In this document: positions 1-6,521 of the stretch, piece by piece
How the letters are laid out: every line of letters starts with the position of its first letter
Position numbering within the stretch: the first letter of the stretch is position 1
Assembly: GCA_025656435.1 (NCBI GenBank)
Contig: JAHXHT010000032.1
Coordinates: 1 to 14,246 of the forward strand
DNA length: 14,246 bases
Reading direction: 5' to 3'
Source of the DNA: Candidatus Thiodiazotropha sp. (ex Gloverina cf. vestifex)
GTDB taxonomy: Bacteria; Pseudomonadota; Gammaproteobacteria; Chromatiales; Chromatiaceae
Made by a program: the position numbers and the translations under genes
Notes under the pieces: generated by a model
What the model was told of the DNA's origin: nothing
The model's database searches: none
The model's input: the letters and a program-made list of their open reading frames with translations, nothing else

Positions 1-2
1 AA

Positions 3-326
3 CAGTCACAATTACGGCCATACAACCGCGCCTACGCCTATCGGGGACTAATCGCCTCGGCTTTCAGCCTTCCATGGCGATCAGCGAATGGGGAAACCCT
101 GCGTATCGACACTGGCTGCCTGGTCGGCTTCACCGATGGCGTCGAATACGATATCCGCATGGCGGGAGGACTTAAATCAATGATATTTGGTGGCGAGGGG
201 CTCTTTCTTGCCACCTTGAGCGGGACTGGGAAAGTCTGGATTCAAAGCCTGCCCTTCTCACGTATGGCAGACCGAATTCTGCAGCATGCCCCGCAAGGCG
301 GAGGCAAAGATCGGGGTGAGGATTAA
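3..326 (+). CDS. AIM24 / TIGR00266 family protein, C-terminal fragment
   Basis: This is the 3' end of a gene that enters from the left edge. The reading frame is open from base 3 to a TAA at 324-326, giving 107 residues. The last 80 residues match the conserved C-terminus of AIM24/TIGR00266 proteins: ETLRIDTGCLVGFTDGVEYD, then GGLKSMIFGGEGLFLATLSG, then a KVWIQSLPFSRMADRIL segment and a Gly-rich acidic tail. The family is a beta-rich, tryptophan-RNA-binding-attenuator-like fold of poorly known function in bacteria, so no pathway is assigned. The first 27 or so residues (before base 87) do not resemble the family and look about three residues short. The edge may therefore contain a frameshift or sequencing error, or this copy is simply divergent. 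The gene converges on folA and shares its last bases with it. Confidence 0.75.
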   Translation, partial: QSQLRPYNRAYAYRGLIASAFSLPWRSANGETLRIDTGCLVGFTDGVEYDIRMAGGLKSMIFGGEGLFLATLSGTGKVWIQSLPFSRMADRILQHAPQGGGKDRGED

Positions 327-829
327 GCTGCCTTCTTCTCCAATTCAAGAAAGGTATAAGCATAGGGATTTTTCTCATCTGCCGGGTGAGACTCCCGACT
401 CACTTCCCACCAGCTATCCCAATCGATCTCAGGAAAACAGGCATCGCCTTCTGCGACCACATCCACCAGCGTCAAATAGAGACGATCGGCTCTCGACAAT
501 GTTTCCTTATATATAGCCCCCCCACCGACAATCATGATCTCCGGCACCCTACCTGCGACAGCCAGTGCATCATCTACCGTGTGGACCACAGTGCACGACT
601 CGGCCTGGTAGTTGATATCCCTTGTGATCACAATATGCCTGCGTCCGGGCAAAACCCCCGGTAGAGACTCCCAGGTCTTACGCCCCATAATGATCGGCTT
701 ACCCATGGTGATCGCCTTAAAATGACCCAGATCTGCCGGCAGTCGCCAGGGCAACTGGTTTTCCCGGCCGATGATTCCATTCTTCGCCATCGCCACGATG
801 ATCGATATCAGCGGTTTCCCATGATCCAC
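323..829 (-). CDS. folA: Dihydrofolate reductase
   Basis: The 168-residue product reduces 7,8-dihydrofolate to tetrahydrofolate with NADPH in the cytoplasm and restores the folate oxidised by ThyA. The length is close to chromosomal enterobacterial FolA. Visible family features are the N-terminal ISIIVAMAKNGIIG strand, LPWRLPADL with the catalytic acid at Asp33, the NADPH-binding PIIMGRKTWESLPG, and IMIVGGGAIYKETL before the C-terminal strands. The start is GTG at 829-827. It shares one base with the thyA TAG (TAGTG on the minus strand), so translation is probably coupled to thyA. The preceding bases hold only a weak GGTGG-like ribosome site. It is the last gene of the lgt-thyA-folA operon, and its TAA (325-323) overlaps the TAA of the convergent plus-strand gene. 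A start a few codons downstream cannot be excluded, but no in-frame ATG lies before Met14. Confidence 0.96.
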   Translation of the reverse strand: MDHGKPLISIIVAMAKNGIIGRENQLPWRLPADLGHFKAITMGKPIIMGRKTWESLPGVLPGRRHIVITRDINYQAESCTVVHTVDDALAVAGRVPEIMIVGGGAIYKETLSRADRLYLTLVDVVAEGDACFPEIDWDSWWEVSRESHPADEKNPYAYTFLELEKKAA

Positions 830-1623
830 TAAACTGCCACCGGCGCCTTAATATGGGGATGTGGATCGTAACCAACCAGCTCGAAATCCTCGAAACGAAA
901 TCCAAATATATCCTTCACCGCCGGGTTGATCTGTATAGTCGGCAAGTCACGCAGATCACGATTCAACTGTAATTCCGCCTGATCCATATGATTGCTGTAG
1001 AGATGCGCATCGCCGAAGGTATGCACGAATTCACCGGGCTGCAGACCGGTCACCTGTGCCATCATCATGGTCAATAAAGCATAGGAAGCAATATTGAACG
1101 GCACGCCAAGAAAGATATCGGCACTCCGCTGATAGAGCTGGCAAGAGAGACGTCCATCTGCCACATAGAACTGAAACAGGCAATGGCAGGGAGGCAAAGC
1201 CATGTGCTCGATATCCGCCGGATTCCAGGCCGAGACGATGAGACGACGAGAATCGGGATGGGTACGGATTTGTGTCACCAACTGGCTGATCTGATCGATC
1301 TGACCACCATCAGAGGTAGGCCAGGAACGCCACTGATGGCCATAAACCGGCCCCAGATCACCTTTCTCATCCGCCCACTCATCCCAAATACTCACCCCGT
1401 TATCTTTCAGATAAGCGATGTTGGTATCGCCTTTGAGAAACCAGAGCAGCTCATAAATGATCGAGCGCAGGTGGAGTTTTTTCGTGGTCAACACGGGAAA
1501 ACCATCGGCGAGATTGAAACGCATCTGGTAGCCGAAGACACTGCGTGTGCCGGTACCGGTACGATCCTCCTTCACCACACCCTGGTCACGCACATGGCGC
1601 AACAGATCTAGATACTGCTTCAT
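829..1623 (-). CDS. thyA: Thymidylate synthase
   Basis: The enzyme converts dUMP to dTMP using 5,10-methylene-tetrahydrofolate as both carbon donor and reductant and releases dihydrofolate, the substrate of the next gene. At 264 residues it has the same length as E. coli ThyA. The active-site nucleophile is Cys146 in LPPCHCLFQFYVADG. Also present are the phosphate-binding Arg near residue 21 (DRTGTGT), QLYQRSADIFLGVPFNIASY, and the C-terminal HPHIKAPVAV that closes over the ligands. The ATG start (1623-1621) overlaps the lgt TGA in an ATGA, and its stop overlaps the folA GTG. The three genes are therefore almost certainly one transcript with coupled translation. No residue is missing and the frame is intact. 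Confidence 0.98.
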   Translation of the reverse strand: MKQYLDLLRHVRDQGVVKEDRTGTGTRSVFGYQMRFNLADGFPVLTTKKLHLRSIIYELLWFLKGDTNIAYLKDNGVSIWDEWADEKGDLGPVYGHQWRSWPTSDGGQIDQISQLVTQIRTHPDSRRLIVSAWNPADIEHMALPPCHCLFQFYVADGRLSCQLYQRSADIFLGVPFNIASYALLTMMMAQVTGLQPGEFVHTFGDAHLYSNHMDQAELQLNRDLRDLPTIQINPAVKDIFGFRFEDFELVGYDPHPHIKAPVAV

Positions 1624-2471
1624 GAAGTTGTTTCCAATGGGGCTTTTGAGCGATAGGCCAGAAAAAGCAAAAGTATGCCGAACAATATCATAGGCATGCT
1701 CAGAAGTTGCCCCATAGTCACCCAGTCAAAGGCGAGATAGCCGATATGTGCATCCGGCATGCGTACCAGCTCAACCAGAAAACGAAAAACACCGTAACAG
1801 AGCAAGAAAAGCCCTGAGACAGCCATACGGGGTGGTCCTTTTGCGGAAAAGAACCACAGGACCAGAAACAGCAGCACTCCTTCCAGTAGAAATTCATAGA
1901 GCTGGCTGGGGTGAACCGGCAGAGAATAGACAGCATCCACTGGCATGCCCAGGCGACTACAGAGCATGCCGGCATCTGCACAGGGCACACGCATGCCCCA
2001 GGGCAGATTGGTGGGTCCACCCCAGAGTTCCGCATTGATAAAGTTGCCCAAGCGGCCCGTTCCCAGCCCAATCGTCACCAAGGGTGCGATAAAATCGGTT
2101 GCATCGAAAAAAGTACGGCCGTGGCGACGGGCAAATAACCACATAGCCAGCAGCACGCCTATCAGCCCCCCATGGAAGGACATGCCCCCTTCCCAAACCC
2201 TGAAAAGTGAGAGTGGGTCTGCCAGGAATCCGCTGAATCCATAGAACAACACAGACCCGACACGCCCACCCAGCACCACGCCCAGGGCAATGTAAAACAC
2301 AATGTCATCAACCTGCTGCGGGGAGCAGAGACAACCCGGTTTTGCTGCCCGCACCCGGCCTAGCCACCAGCCCCCCAGAAATCCGATCAGGTACATCACG
2401 CCATACCAGTGGATCTTGAATGGCCCAACCGGCAGCAGCACCGGATCAATGAATTCAGGGTAAGTCATCAT
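1620..2471 (-). CDS. lgt: Prolipoprotein diacylglyceryl transferase
   Basis: This inner-membrane enzyme transfers diacylglycerol from phosphatidylglycerol to the lipobox cysteine of prolipoproteins, the first step of lipoprotein maturation. The DUF4382 lipoprotein at the other end of this window would be a client. Family hallmarks include FKIHWYGVMYLIGF near the N-terminus, EGGMSFHGGLIG, the Lgt signature GRLGNFINAELWG, and HPSQLYE followed by a further membrane span. About seven hydrophobic segments are visible. The frame opens upstream at a GTG at 2489, but the ATG-ATG at 2471/2468 fits the family N-terminus (MTYPEFIDPV) better and is preferred. No strong ribosome site precedes any of them, so the start is uncertain by up to seven codons. 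The gene heads the lgt-thyA-folA operon and overlaps thyA by four bases. Confidence 0.95.
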   Translation of the reverse strand: MMTYPEFIDPVLLPVGPFKIHWYGVMYLIGFLGGWWLGRVRAAKPGCLCSPQQVDDIVFYIALGVVLGGRVGSVLFYGFSGFLADPLSLFRVWEGGMSFHGGLIGVLLAMWLFARRHGRTFFDATDFIAPLVTIGLGTGRLGNFINAELWGGPTNLPWGMRVPCADAGMLCSRLGMPVDAVYSLPVHPSQLYEFLLEGVLLFLVLWFFSAKGPPRMAVSGLFLLCYGVFRFLVELVRMPDAHIGYLAFDWVTMGQLLSMPMILFGILLLFLAYRSKAPLETTS

Positions 2472-2522
2472 GGTCGCGCATGGTATCACAAGGAATAAAG
2501 TTCACGAATCTGCCAAATATTC

Positions 2523-2532
2523 GTAAATTTAC
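2523..2532. promoter_or_regulatory. AT-rich perfect palindrome in the lgt/XRE spacer
   Basis: GTAAATTTAC is a perfect 10-base palindrome about 50 bases upstream of lgt. ATTC on one side and AGAAT on the other extend the symmetry imperfectly. Its size and position suit an operator for a dimeric DNA-binding protein, possibly the adjacent XRE-type regulator, but nothing links the two beyond proximity. Confidence 0.3.
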
Positions 2533-2564
2533 AGAATCCCGACGCCTATCTAATGATACCATTC

Positions 2565-2580
2565 CGTGAAGCAGATCACA
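2565..2580. promoter_or_regulatory. CRP/Vfr-like binding site
   Basis: CGTGAAGCAGATCACA matches the CRP consensus TGTGA-N6-TCACA at nine of ten conserved positions, with one mismatch in the outermost base. On the minus strand it reads TGTGATCTGCTTCACG, and the flanks (AA before, GAAT after) are consistent with an extended site. It lies between divergent genes, about 95 bases from the preferred lgt start and 130 bases from the XRE start, so it could act on either promoter. The assignment is by motif only. Confidence 0.5.
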
Positions 2581-2711
2581 TTCCTCCCCCATAACGGAAT
2601 TTATTTCGCAGACGACGTGACGGACTTCTGCAGGGTGTCAAGTTTTTGATCGCAGCGCCGCTATCTCGTACAGACGATGCAGCACACCTTAGCATCCAAA
2701 CAGGAAGGACT

Positions 2712-3086
2712 ATGAGCTACGTACACGCACAGAAATTTGAAACAGACATACCGCGTAAAATGGATACTTTAGGATCTCGGTTAAGACGTAAAAGGCGAGA
2801 GCGCGGCTGGACCCAGGAAGAACTGGCTCTGCGCGCAGGAACAAGCCAAGCCGTGATCCAGAAGATCGAAAACGGTAAGAGCCTGCGACCGAGAAAGATC
2901 AATGAGATCGCACAGGTTCTGGATGTTAACCCTGCCTGGCTGATGTTCGGTGAAGAAGCCAGTACAGTTCTTGACGAAGAAGCAGAAGAAGTTGCCAAGG
3001 CCTGGCATCGCCTGCCGGAGCCCCTTCGAAGCCGTATCAAACGTAATATCTTCGAGCAGGTCCTGCTGCATTCGAATAAGAAGTAA
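2712..3086 (+). CDS. XRE-family helix-turn-helix transcriptional regulator
   Basis: The product is a small cytoplasmic DNA-binding protein of 124 residues. A lambda-repressor-like HTH spans about residues 20-80: GSRLRRKRRERGWTQEELAL, the recognition segment TSQAVIQKIENGK, then RPRKINEIAQVLDVNPAWLM. The remaining 40 residues are helical and charged (EEAEEVAKAWHRLPEPLRSR) and carry no protease or ligand-binding domain. The frame is open further upstream to an ATG at 2646. The ATG at 2712 is chosen because AGGAAGG lies a few bases before it. It is transcribed away from lgt across a spacer with a CRP-like site and a palindrome. Similar stand-alone regulators occur on chromosomes and as prophage remnants, but no phage genes are nearby. 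Its targets are unknown. Confidence 0.8.
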   Translation: MSYVHAQKFETDIPRKMDTLGSRLRRKRRERGWTQEELALRAGTSQAVIQKIENGKSLRPRKINEIAQVLDVNPAWLMFGEEASTVLDEEAEEVAKAWHRLPEPLRSRIKRNIFEQVLLHSNKK

Positions 3087-3097
3087 TTTTCTCCGGC

Positions 3098-3124
3098 GCC
3101 GGGATGCCAGTGCGTCATCCCGGC
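3098..3124. repeat. Nine-base-pair inverted repeat after the XRE gene
   Basis: GCCGGGATG (3098-3106) and CATCCCGGC (3116-3124) form a perfect 9-bp stem with a 9-base loop, 11 bases past the XRE stop codon. No U-rich tract follows on either strand, so a classical intrinsic terminator is not supported. It may be a REP-like element or a transcript-end stabiliser. Part of its right arm recurs in inverted orientation at 3204-3213. Confidence 0.55.
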
Positions 3125-3213
3125 AGCCTGCCTCTCTCTCCAATATCGAATTCTTCCTGATTCACCCCATCAGAAGATATCTTTTTCTCTTTAATCCCAA
3201 TAGCGGGATGACG
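3113..3213. repeat. Candidate short element bounded by 10-base inverted repeats
   Basis: CGTCATCCCG at 3113-3122 and CGGGATGACG at 3204-3213 are exact reverse complements bounding 101 bases of non-coding DNA. CGTCATCCCG-type ends are common in dispersed intergenic repeats of proteobacteria. No target-site duplication is evident, so this could equally be two independent REP-like units. Confidence 0.35.
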
Positions 3214-3218
3214 GAGAC

Positions 3219-3243
3219 AAAAAACCCGGCGCATCGGCCGGGT
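3219..3243 (-). terminator. Rho-independent terminator of the outer-membrane protein gene
   Basis: On the minus strand the hairpin ACCCGGC-CGATGC-GCCGGGT (3243-3224) is followed at once by a run of six T (3224-3219, sharing the last stem base). It lies 27 bases beyond the stop codon of the beta-barrel gene and has the standard form of an intrinsic terminator for it. Confidence 0.88.
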
Positions 3244-3269
3244 CCCTTGTTTATATTTCCAAGATGGTG

Positions 3270-3917
3270 TCAGAATCTGTAAGAGGCTTCGAATGAGAAT
3301 ACCGGGTAGTATTTATAGTTTTTGATGTCATCTTCGAATCGCTGCTCTTCAAGCGCGATATCGGCAGGATCGACCAGAGAAGCGCCAGCACCAGTAGGTA
3401 CCAGACTCACGTTGCCCGAACCTTGAAACATGATACCGAGATCCACATTGAATCCCCAGCCTTTACCCGCTGCCAGGGCGTTACCCCAACCGACACCCAA
3501 ATAGGGGGCGGTAGAGTCGAAATCGAGCTTGGCATCAAGACCTATGCCCTGATAGGTGGTATCACCGATAGTGAGACTGTCTGATGTTGAGGAACCCGTT
3601 AGCTCATTACCGTTGCTCATCAAGCCGGCGGTAAAGCGGAAAGCTGATCCAAAGGGGTGCCAGTCGGCAAGCAAAGAAACGGACTGCAACTCCAGATCCA
3701 GGTCGTATTGGATATCAGAGATAGTTTCAGTGCGATCGTAATCGAGTTTGTTCAGACCCAGCCGGGCATTAAAGTGCTCAGCCAGACCAAACGTCCCTTC
3801 AATGCCGAGTCCCAGACTGCCCAATTTGGCGGTCAGCGCAATATCGGTCGAGCCGGCGTTAGCCGTTGTCAGACCAAAACAGGCCAATCCTAAAAATATC
3901 CCGAACCGCTTGTCCAT
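3270..3917 (-). CDS. Predicted outer-membrane beta-barrel protein
   Basis: I do not recognise a named family. The 215-residue product starts with a signal peptide, MDKRFGIFLGLACFGLTTANA, with probable cleavage after ANA near residue 21. The mature part alternates polar and hydrophobic residues in short strands (LGSLGLGIEGTFGLAEHFNA, LELQSVSLLADWHP, FRFTAGLMSNGNEL, APYLGVGWGNAL) and ends with FSFEASYRF. The terminal Phe is the usual signal for the Bam insertion machinery, so an 8-strand-type barrel in the outer membrane is inferred. An acidic insert (DPADIALEEQRFEDDIKN) near the end is probably a surface loop. The frame opens at a TTG at 3932, but that codon lies next to the GAGAGG ribosome site of the ATG at 3917, which is the better start. 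It ends before a clear terminator. Substrate and role are unknown. Confidence 0.8.
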   Translation of the reverse strand: MDKRFGIFLGLACFGLTTANAGSTDIALTAKLGSLGLGIEGTFGLAEHFNARLGLNKLDYDRTETISDIQYDLDLELQSVSLLADWHPFGSAFRFTAGLMSNGNELTGSSTSDSLTIGDTTYQGIGLDAKLDFDSTAPYLGVGWGNALAAGKGWGFNVDLGIMFQGSGNVSLVPTGAGASLVDPADIALEEQRFEDDIKNYKYYPVFSFEASYRF

Positions 3918-3993
3918 GAAAATGCCTCTCAATTTCCGGATCCATTCTGAACCAGCCTAATATGAGATCTCTGCGGCAGCGTGGGAGGTTTCT

Positions 3994-4476
3994 TTAGTCA
4001 TCCGACGAAACGGAGCGCCATTTTTCTTCTGCCTCGTCATCGCTGATGCGGGCATCCACCCAACGCTCACCACCCTCTGTCAGCTCTTTTTTCCAGAATG
4101 GGGCCTGCATCTTTAGATAGTCTATAACAAATTCGCAGCCTAGGAAGGCCTCTTTTCGATGACTGCTGGCTACAACCACCACAACGATAGGGTCGGTAGG
4201 CCGCATTTCGCCCACCCGGTGCACCACTCGGCACCCCTGCAGGTCCCAGCGGCGTGACGCCTCCTCAACAATTTTGAGTAACGCCTTCTCCGTCATTCCC
4301 GGGTAGTGCTCAAGAAAAAGCCGGTCAACCTTGTCCCCCTCGTTCATATCGCGCATCAGTCCGATGAAACTTACCACGGCACCGATCATCGGGTTGTCGG
4401 CACGCAGCTGATCGACCTCGCGATGGGGATCTAAGGGTTCACTCTGCACATGGACATAGTTCACTGGATCAACCAC
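3994..4476 (-). CDS. moaE: Molybdopterin synthase catalytic subunit
   Basis: MoaE uses sulfur from thiocarboxylated MoaD to convert cyclic pyranopterin monophosphate into molybdopterin in the cytoplasm. The 160-residue product carries the family motifs GAVVSFIGLMRD, LFLEHYPGMTEKAL, HRVGEMRPTDPIVVVVVAS, SHRKEAF and the Lys-rich DYLKMQAPFWKKE with the catalytic lysines. The start is a GTG at 4476-4474 that overlaps the end of moaD by eight bases, indicating coupled synthesis of the two subunits of one heterotetramer. It is the last gene of the moaB-moeA-moaD-moaE cluster. No terminator is obvious in the 76 bases before the beta-barrel gene, so some readthrough into that gene is possible. Confidence 0.95.
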   Translation of the reverse strand: MVDPVNYVHVQSEPLDPHREVDQLRADNPMIGAVVSFIGLMRDMNEGDKVDRLFLEHYPGMTEKALLKIVEEASRRWDLQGCRVVHRVGEMRPTDPIVVVVVASSHRKEAFLGCEFVIDYLKMQAPFWKKELTEGGERWVDARISDDEAEEKWRSVSSDD

Positions 4477-4720
4477 CCGTCACCGGCGGAAAGAATGCGA
4501 CTTCATCCCCATCTTTCAGTGGCGTACTCTGATCAGCCACTTCTTGATTGACCGCCGCCATGACCCGCTGATCCTCAGCAAAGAGCCGCGACCAGGCGCC
4601 ACCTCTGCCTCGCAGGTCGGTCAACAGATCCTCTACGCAGTTCACGCGATCCGCCTCCAACTGCTCAGTATCTGCACCCAGCTCTTCTCTGAAGCGGGCA
4701 AAAAACCTTACCTCAATCAT
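4469..4720 (-). CDS. moaD: Molybdopterin synthase sulfur carrier subunit
   Basis: This is an 83-residue ubiquitin-fold sulfur carrier. Its C-terminal Gly-Gly is adenylated by MoeB and then thiocarboxylated, and it delivers sulfur to MoaE. The sequence shows the beta-grasp start MIEVRFFARFREELG and the diagnostic tail DEVAFFPPVTGG ending exactly at the stop. The ATG overlaps the moeA TGA (ATGA, 4720-4717) and its own TGA lies inside the moaE start region. MoeB is not in this window and must be supplied from elsewhere. Confidence 0.95.
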   Translation of the reverse strand: MIEVRFFARFREELGADTEQLEADRVNCVEDLLTDLRGRGGAWSRLFAEDQRVMAAVNQEVADQSTPLKDGDEVAFFPPVTGG

Positions 4721-5958
4721 GTCATTAACTCACTGAAAGGGATGAATTCGATGGCGTCACCCTGACTGATGGCAGTCATCGCCGGCAAAACGGCCAAACC
4801 ATTGGCCCAGGCAACCGAGCTGAGTACACCGGAAGAACGGTTCGCATAGAGTTTCACCACGGCACGTCCCTGCTCGTCCATCTCCATTTTCGCCCGGGCA
4901 TATTCGCGTCGTTTGTCCGTCCCGGCCTTTTCGAATGCTGCGATCGCCTTGAATGCCATCGGCATATAGCCCTCTTCCACGCCCTGCAGCCGGAGAATGA
5001 AAGGTCTGGCGAATATGGTGAAAGTGGTAAACAGAGAGACCGGATTCCCTGGTGCGCCAAAAAATGGCGTGCCATCCACCTGGCCGAAGGCAATCGGTTT
5101 GCCGGGACGTATGGCGACTTTCCAGAGATCCAAAGAGCCCAACTGCTCGACCGCCGGTTTGACATGATCCTCCTCACCCACAGAGACACCACCGGATGCC
5201 AAAATCAGATCGGCTGACTTCGCTCCACGCTTCAGCGCCTCGCATGTTGCCTCCAGGGTGTCTTCCACCATACCCAGTTGGATCACTTCGCAACCCATCC
5301 GTTTCACCAAACCACACAGTGTGAACTGATTGGAGTTATAGATCTGGCCAGGCCCAAGCTCCCCGCCAGGCATCACAAGTTCGTCACCACTGGAGAAAAC
5401 AGCCACACGCAACGGTCGATAGACCGTCAATGTCGGTACCCCCACAGAGGCCGCCAGCCCAAGATGGTGTGGCGAAAGCCGAGTACCTGCCTTGAGAATC
5501 TCCTCATCCTGCAGGATGTCCTCACCCGTCCGACGGATATTGGCACCGGGAACCGGTGGTTGTGTCACAGAAACCTGATCACCCGCAACCGTACATACCT
5601 CCTGCATGACGACTGCATCAGCACCAGGCGGTACAGGGGCGCCGGTAAAGATGCGTACGGCAGTGCCTGACTGGAGTTCGCTACCGGCTGCACCGGCAGG
5701 GATTCGCTGAGCAACACGAAGACTCTCCATCCTATCCAGATCGAGGGTATTGATGGCATAGCCGTCCATCGCACTGTTATCCCAGGGCGGCACATCCACT
5801 TGGCTGTGGACAGGGACAGCCAACACCCGACCCAGTGCCTGTTCCAGCGGCAGGGTTTCAGTATCTGTGATCGGTTTGGCCTGTGCCAGGAGAAAACTCA
5901 GCGCCTCATCAAACGGTTTGAGGCTCTGCTGGTGACTATCACACCCACAATCAGCCAT
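4717..5958 (-). CDS. moeA: Molybdopterin molybdenumtransferase
   Basis: MoeA inserts molybdate into adenylated molybdopterin to give the molybdenum cofactor. At 413 residues it matches E. coli MoeA in size. Visible motifs in order are VDVPPWDNSAMDGYAIN with the conserved Asp of domain III, RIFTGAPVPPGADAVVMQE, RRTGEDI, the MoCF-fold LASGGVSVGEEDHVK, RPGKPIAFG and FFGAPGNPVS, and a C-terminal beta domain. The start is well defined: AGGAGG lies four bases before the ATG at 5958, eight bases after the moaB stop. The N-terminus has a small Cys-Gly-Cys (MADCGCDSH) ahead of the conserved fold. No gephyrin-like fusion is present, since MoaB is a separate protein here. Confidence 0.96.
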   Translation of the reverse strand: MADCGCDSHQQSLKPFDEALSFLLAQAKPITDTETLPLEQALGRVLAVPVHSQVDVPPWDNSAMDGYAINTLDLDRMESLRVAQRIPAGAAGSELQSGTAVRIFTGAPVPPGADAVVMQEVCTVAGDQVSVTQPPVPGANIRRTGEDILQDEEILKAGTRLSPHHLGLAASVGVPTLTVYRPLRVAVFSSGDELVMPGGELGPGQIYNSNQFTLCGLVKRMGCEVIQLGMVEDTLEATCEALKRGAKSADLILASGGVSVGEEDHVKPAVEQLGSLDLWKVAIRPGKPIAFGQVDGTPFFGAPGNPVSLFTTFTIFARPFILRLQGVEEGYMPMAFKAIAAFEKAGTDKRREYARAKMEMDEQGRAVVKLYANRSSGVLSSVAWANGLAVLPAMTAISQGDAIEFIPFSELMT

Positions 5959-5966
5959 ATGGCCTC

Positions 5967-6497
5967 CTATTTCTCGAGCAAGCGTGGAAACATTTGGGCA
6001 AAGTTGCAGGGGCGGGTTCGCATATCAAGCTGCGCCTTGAGTATATTGTCCCAACCGGTTCGACAAGCGCCGGTCGACCCCGGCAGGCAGAAAATCAACG
6101 TTCCGTTGGCCAGACCGGCAATGGCCCTTGACTGGATGGACGAGGTGCCGATCTCTTCGAGAGAGACGGTCCGGTAGAGTTCACCGAAGCCCTCAATATG
6201 TTTATCGAACAGTGGCTGCATTGCCTCTGGGGTACTGTCCCGGCCAGTAATGCCTGTGCCACCAGTGGAGATCACGACATGCACATCACTATCGGCAATC
6301 CAGCGGGAGACAACCGCACGCATCTGATAGACATCATCAGGTACGATGGTTTTCTCTACGACTCTGTGACCGGCCTCGGCAGCCCGCTCTTTCAACGTAT
6401 TACCGGACTTGTCCGTCTCCTCGGTCCGACTATCGGAAACGGTCAGGACCGCCAAATTAAGGGGAATGAAATCGCTCTCTGTAAAGTGTCCGGACAT
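5967..6497 (-). CDS. moaB: Molybdenum cofactor biosynthesis protein B
   Basis: MoaB/MogA-family proteins bind molybdopterin and adenylate it before molybdenum insertion. In organisms with both MoaB and MogA the exact role of MoaB is less certain. The product is 176 residues, close to E. coli MoaB (170). Family motifs are LAVLTVSDSRTEETDKSG, VVISTGGTGITGRDSTPEA, the VSLEEIGTSSIQSRA helix and FCLPGSTGACRTGWDNIL. The frame extends to a TTG at 6512. The ATG at 6497 is preferred, though neither start has a strong ribosome site. It lies 24 bases after the kinase stop and 8 before moeA, so it sits inside one operon. Confidence 0.92.
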   Translation of the reverse strand: MSGHFTESDFIPLNLAVLTVSDSRTEETDKSGNTLKERAAEAGHRVVEKTIVPDDVYQMRAVVSRWIADSDVHVVISTGGTGITGRDSTPEAMQPLFDKHIEGFGELYRTVSLEEIGTSSIQSRAIAGLANGTLIFCLPGSTGACRTGWDNILKAQLDMRTRPCNFAQMFPRLLEK

Positions 6498-6521
6498 ATT
6501 TATTTCAGCCAATCAGTGAGG

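Noticed and set aside
1183..1611. 142-codon plus-strand frame inside thyA
   Set aside because: It lies wholly within thyA on the opposite strand, with no ribosome site and no recognisable protein features.
2646..2711. Upstream extension of the XRE regulator to the ATG at 2646
   Set aside because: The ATG at 2712 has a clear AGGAAGG ribosome site and the extra 22 residues resemble no HTH protein N-terminus.
3098..3124. Intrinsic terminator for the XRE gene
   Set aside because: The stem is strong but neither strand has a T-run after it, so it was listed as a repeat.
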